From Bacillota bacterium (GTDB lineage Bacteria; Bacillota; Bacilli; Paenibacillales; Paenibacillaceae), in assembly GCA_023460795.1 (NCBI GenBank), contig JAEWPC010000033.1, positions 1 to 64,000 on the forward strand: a DNA stretch of 64,000 nucleotides. Reading direction: 5' to 3'. Of this stretch, positions 60,886-64,000 are shown piece after piece; the first letter of the stretch is position 1; each line of letters starts with the position of its first letter. The notes beneath the pieces were generated by a model. The model saw only the letters and a list, made by a program, of their open reading frames with translations. It had not been told where the DNA came from and made no database searches. A program made the translations under genes and the position numbers.

Positions 60886-61668
60886 TCATTCGTCGCGATA
60901 GCGGGCGAGATGAATATTCGCCCTCTGGTACTCGCGACATAGATAAAGGCGCTGCTCCGTTCGGTAGAGCCGATTCTGGCGCAGGCAACTGACGAACGTA
61001 TGATGCGCGGCGCCGCCTACTAACGAGGGCATGAATAATAGCCAATGGGGATCTAGCCGCGCAGCGCCTTCCAAGTCCCCGAGCAACAGACGGATTAGCG
61101 CCGTATTGAAGCCCGACAGCGTCCCGTAAACCCAAGACCAGAACACGCCGTAGATGGCCAGCCAATACCTCTGCACGTAGAATTGCCCGAGCCCGGGCAG
61201 CAAACAGGAGAACACGACTCCGACCCACGGGTTTTTCTCGTTGGAATAGATGAATTCCTGGGATCGTACGTAGGCAGGGGCGATGCGGTTTATCCCCTGT
61301 ACGCCTCTGTCGATCAACCGGTTCTGATCGATCGCGAGCCGGTAGCTATCCATCATCGCGAATAAATAGATGACGGCGTAGCCTACCGCCCAATTCGGAC
61401 TTAGCACTTCGGTCGCCTTGGCGAACTTGCCGCAGAACGTGTATACCATCGCTTCGTTCACGTGGGCGAACGAGTTGACGAACACTTCCGACAACGTAAA
61501 AAAGACGCCGCGGACGTTATGGTTGATGAGCAGATGCCCGAAGCCCGGAAAGATCGCGGACAGCCACGCGGCGGTTCGGGGATCGTAGCGGGCGATCAGA
61601 TCATAGCCGTTCGTACGGGCGGAGTTGGCGGATGCCCCGTAGGTTAAGAGATGTCGTTTCATAGCCAT
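60886..61668 (-). CDS. Membrane protein with duplicated TM2-like motif
   Basis: It has 260 residues. Two segments repeat a similar pattern: AAWLSAIFPGFGHLLINHNV with RGVFFTLSEVFV and, later, VGVVFSCLLPGLGQFYVQRY with WLAIYGVFWSW. Each resembles the TM2-domain core (Pro-Gly-x-Gly followed by a membrane helix). About four or five membrane segments are visible. The protein is expressed with the smaller membrane protein downstream. The function is unknown, and no clear Shine-Dalgarno sequence was seen before the ATG at 61668. Confidence 0.75.
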   Translation of the reverse strand: MAMKRHLLTYGASANSARTNGYDLIARYDPRTAAWLSAIFPGFGHLLINHNVRGVFFTLSEVFVNSFAHVNEAMVYTFCGKFAKATEVLSPNWAVGYAVIYLFAMMDSYRLAIDQNRLIDRGVQGINRIAPAYVRSQEFIYSNEKNPWVGVVFSCLLPGLGQFYVQRYWLAIYGVFWSWVYGTLSGFNTALIRLLLGDLEGAARLDPHWLLFMPSLVGGAAHHTFVSCLRQNRLYRTEQRLYLCREYQRANIHLARYRDE

Positions 61669-61806
61669 AGGATGCTGTAAATTTTTGTTTATTATGCGAT
61701 GGGGAGCACATGAGCGAAATTGGATAATCGATATCTTGCAGGGGAATATTGGATATCAAATTCCGCTATTATAGGGTTCGAGCAGTTGGAAAAGGGGGCA
61801 TTCGCC

Positions 61807-63315
61807 ATGAGCGCTCACGATCCACTTCGTGAATTCAAGCCGGTAGATCCTTCGTCGACGGCGAATGCGCGATACGTGCAGCATCTGCTGGCTTCACCTT
61901 CGGATCTGGTCATTAAGGAAATCGCGATCGGAGCGGGGGGCGGACGCATCGCCGTCTGCTGCATCGACGGGCTGGTCGACCGCACGTTAATCGACGAGCG
62001 GGTATTGAGCCCTTTGATGGGCAAAGCTCCGCTAGATGAAACGACCTTCGCGTCTCCCGATTTCTTGGTTTGGTTGCAGGATTTCGTCCTTCCGTTGCAG
62101 GGGGCGTCGCTCACGGACGATCTGAACGATGCCGTAGTCTCGCTGCTGGCCGGGAATACGTTGCTGTTCGCCGACGGTTCGCGGCAAGCGATTATCATGA
62201 GCAGCCAAGGAGGGAAAGCAAGGGCGATTGAAGAACCGCAGACGGAGGCGATTATCAGGGGGCCGCGGGAAGGCTTCTCGGAAGGCATTCGCACGAACAC
62301 GGCTCTCATCCGCAAATCGATTCGCGATCACAATCTGCGCATGGTTTCGAGAATCATCGGCAGGCGTTCGCGCAAAGAACTGGTCGTCGCTTACGTGGAA
62401 GGCATCGTAAATCCCGAACTGGTCAAAGAAGTCATGCGCAGAGTCGAGACGCTCGACATGGACGAGTTCGACGGATCGGGATTCGTGGAACAATGGCTTT
62501 CGGATCATGTGCTGTCGCCCTTTCCTACGATCACGAGCACCGAACGTCCGGATAAAGTGTCGGGGGCGTTGCTTCAAGGCCGCGTTGCGATCATCGTCGA
62601 CGGCACGCCGTTCCAACTGATCGTTCCGGCGACGTTCACGACGTTCTTCCAATCGCCCGAAGATTACTATCAGAGCTGGCTTATCGCAACCAGTCTTCGA
62701 TTGCTGCGATATATCGCGGCTTTTATTGCGACGTTCCTGCCGGCATTGTACATCGCCTTGCTTGAATACCATCATGGAATGCTGCCTTCCCGGCTTGCAT
62801 TCTCGATCGCCGGCTCGCGGGAAGGCGTTCCCTTCCCCGCGGTCGTCGAAGCGTTACTTATGGAAGTAACGCTGGAACTGCTTCGCGAAGCGGGCATTCG
62901 GCTGCCGAAGCCGATCGGTCAAACCATCGGCATTGTAGGCGGTCTTGTCATCGGCGAGGCGGCGGTAGCTGCCGGAATCGTAAGCCCGATTATGGTCATC
63001 GTCGTGTCGATTACCGCGATCACTTCGTTCGCGTTGCCAGCCTATTCGTTCGCGATATCCTTGCGCCTTCTTCGCTTCGGCGTTATGATGTGCTCCGCTA
63101 TTTTCGGGCTGTATGGCATTATTCTGGCGTATATCGCCATCAATGTGCATGTCGTCAACATGCAATCGTTCGGCGTGCCGTACACCGCTCCGATCTCCCC
63201 GACGTTCATTAGCGACTGGAAGGATTTCTTATTTAGAGCGCCGGTGATGCAAATGAACAAAAGACCGGACATGCTGCAAACCGTAGAGAAAAAGCGCATG
63301 AAAGACAGGAAGTGA
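61807..63315 (+). CDS. GerA-family spore germination protein (A subunit)
   Basis: Subunit of a Ger-type nutrient germinant receptor in the spore inner membrane. I chose ATG 61807, after AAAAGGGGG, giving 502 residues. The cytoplasmic N-terminal part carries RYVQHLLASPSDLVIKEI. GerA signatures follow: GPREGFSEGIRTNTALIRKS, RSRKELVVAYVEGIVNPEL, and the membrane domain with LYIALLEYHHGMLPSRLAFSI-type segment PALYIALLEYHHGMLPSRL. Four or five helices follow. Forespore (sigma-G) expression is expected, and a weak candidate (GAATA then CTATTATA) lies near 61743. The B subunit gene follows 9 nt later. Confidence 0.93.
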   Translation: MSAHDPLREFKPVDPSSTANARYVQHLLASPSDLVIKEIAIGAGGGRIAVCCIDGLVDRTLIDERVLSPLMGKAPLDETTFASPDFLVWLQDFVLPLQGASLTDDLNDAVVSLLAGNTLLFADGSRQAIIMSSQGGKARAIEEPQTEAIIRGPREGFSEGIRTNTALIRKSIRDHNLRMVSRIIGRRSRKELVVAYVEGIVNPELVKEVMRRVETLDMDEFDGSGFVEQWLSDHVLSPFPTITSTERPDKVSGALLQGRVAIIVDGTPFQLIVPATFTTFFQSPEDYYQSWLIATSLRLLRYIAAFIATFLPALYIALLEYHHGMLPSRLAFSIAGSREGVPFPAVVEALLMEVTLELLREAGIRLPKPIGQTIGIVGGLVIGEAAVAAGIVSPIMVIVVSITAITSFALPAYSFAISLRLLRFGVMMCSAIFGLYGIILAYIAINVHVVNMQSFGVPYTAPISPTFISDWKDFLFRAPVMQMNKRPDMLQTVEKKRMKDRK

Positions 63316-63324
63316 GGCGTCGCA

Positions 63325-64000
63325 ATGAAGCCTTTCGACTATGCCGATGCGAAGATCGGAACAAGAGAAATGGCGATTATGATATCTTCGATCGTTTTTG
63401 GCGTAGGCGTGCTGACGATGCCGCGATCGCTGGCGCTAGTCACGAACTCGTCGGACGGCTGGGTGTCGATATTGATTGCCGGCGGCGCGGCGATTCTGTT
63501 CGCTTGGATCGCTTCGAAGCTGGTCTCGCGATTTCCCGGCCGTTCTTTTTACGATTTCACGTCCTCCATCGTATCTAAACCGGTCGCTAAAGCATGTACC
63601 TTCGTATTCTTCCTGTATTTCATCGGTTACGGCGCGTACGAGACTCGAATGATCGCCAGCATCTCCAAGCAATATTTATTCGAACGAACGCCTGTGGAGG
63701 TGATCGCGTTCGTGTTTCTCGCGGTCGTAGCCTACTCGTTATCCGGGACGCAGATCGCGCTCATTCGGCTGAATGTGCTGTTTTTGCCGATCGTACTGTT
63801 TCTTATTCTGTTCGTTCTCGTGTTCAGTACCGACCTGTTCGACTTTAACAACGTCATGCCGATATTCGTAACGAATCCGCTTGTTCTTATAGGTGCGAGC
63901 CAAGAAAGCGCATTTTCGTTTCTGGGGTTCGAAATGTTGCTTTTTTATGGGGGACTCATGCGCAAGCCGTCCAAAGCGCCGTTAGCTTCGGTCATAGGCG
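63325..64000 (+). CDS. GerB-family spore germination permease, cut by the right edge
   Basis: The frame from ATG 63325 is open to the window edge (225 codons seen; the family has about 365). The N-terminus KIGTREMAIMISSIVFGVGV and TMPRSLALVTNSSDGW is typical of the endospore germination permeases (GerAB/GerKB). At least seven hydrophobic helices are visible. It follows the A subunit gene after 9 nt, with AAGTGAGG overlapping the stop. The C subunit would be expected beyond the edge. Confidence 0.92.
   Translation, partial: MKPFDYADAKIGTREMAIMISSIVFGVGVLTMPRSLALVTNSSDGWVSILIAGGAAILFAWIASKLVSRFPGRSFYDFTSSIVSKPVAKACTFVFFLYFIGYGAYETRMIASISKQYLFERTPVEVIAFVFLAVVAYSLSGTQIALIRLNVLFLPIVLFLILFVLVFSTDLFDFNNVMPIFVTNPLVLIGASQESAFSFLGFEMLLFYGGLMRKPSKAPLASVIG

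Overview
The window looks like chromosome from an endospore-forming member of the Firmicutes, most likely the Paenibacillaceae (a Cohnella- or Paenibacillus-like organism). The reasons are spore genes (sigK, spoVAC-spoVAD-spoVAE, gpr, spoIIP, yqxA, a GerA-type germination receptor), strong GGAGG ribosome binding sites, a leucine T-box, the Bacillus-type yqeG-to-yqeM, comE and holA-rpsT-gpr-spoIIP clusters, and a moderately high GC content. The genus is inferred. No rRNA, tRNA or CRISPR array was seen.

Layout. 1-2.7 kb: divergent sigK (cut by the left edge) and spoVAC/AD/AE. 2.7-7.2 kb: a MoxR / DUF58 / transglutaminase operon. 7.3-13.6 kb: a nine-gene operon for ribosome assembly, NAD and shikimate metabolism (yqeG, yqeH, aroE, yhbY, nadD, yqeK, rsfS, a cvfB-like gene, yqeM). 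13.6-18.7 kb: a DinG-like helicase, then a divergent MMPL exporter/TetR pair with a palindromic operator. 18.7-22.3 kb: T-box-controlled leuS and a nuclease-like hypothetical gene. 22.3-22.8 kb: ten 51-bp tandem repeats. 22.8-30.8 kb: comER, comEA, comEB and comEC, with a sulfhydrylase gene between comEA and comEB and a complete group IIC intron between the comEB terminator and comEC. 30.8-36.9 kb: a 1513-residue secreted nuclease and a flavin oxidase. 36.9-40.7 kb: two divergent ECF sigma/anti-sigma modules. 40.9-45.3 kb: holA, rpsT, gpr, spoIIP, yqxA. 45.3-53.8 kb: a nine-gene operon encoding a sulfonate-type ABC importer, a FrdA/AprA-like flavoprotein with an AprB-like ferredoxin, a hydrolase, a nitroreductase and an MFS transporter. 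54.3-61.7 kb: a MutS2-like protein without the Smr domain, lepA, hemW, a DinB-family protein and two membrane proteins. 61.8-64 kb: gerA- and gerB-type germinant receptor genes, the second cut by the right edge.

The most interesting unit is the 45.5-53.8 kb operon. It pairs a nitrate/sulfonate/taurine-family importer with a two-subunit flavoprotein/ferredoxin redox enzyme and accessory enzymes, behind a leader carrying a terminator hairpin. Its substrate cannot be read from the sequence. It lies, together with a mutS2-like gene, between yqxA and lepA, which are neighbours in Bacillus subtilis. Three unrelated short-repeat families occupy intergenic regions: the 51-bp tandem array, palindromes at 54.1-54.3 kb and palindromes at 58.2-58.5 kb.

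Start codons given here were often moved inward from the longest open frame to the codon with a well-spaced Shine-Dalgarno sequence. This matters most for comEC, where the longest frame runs back into the intron.
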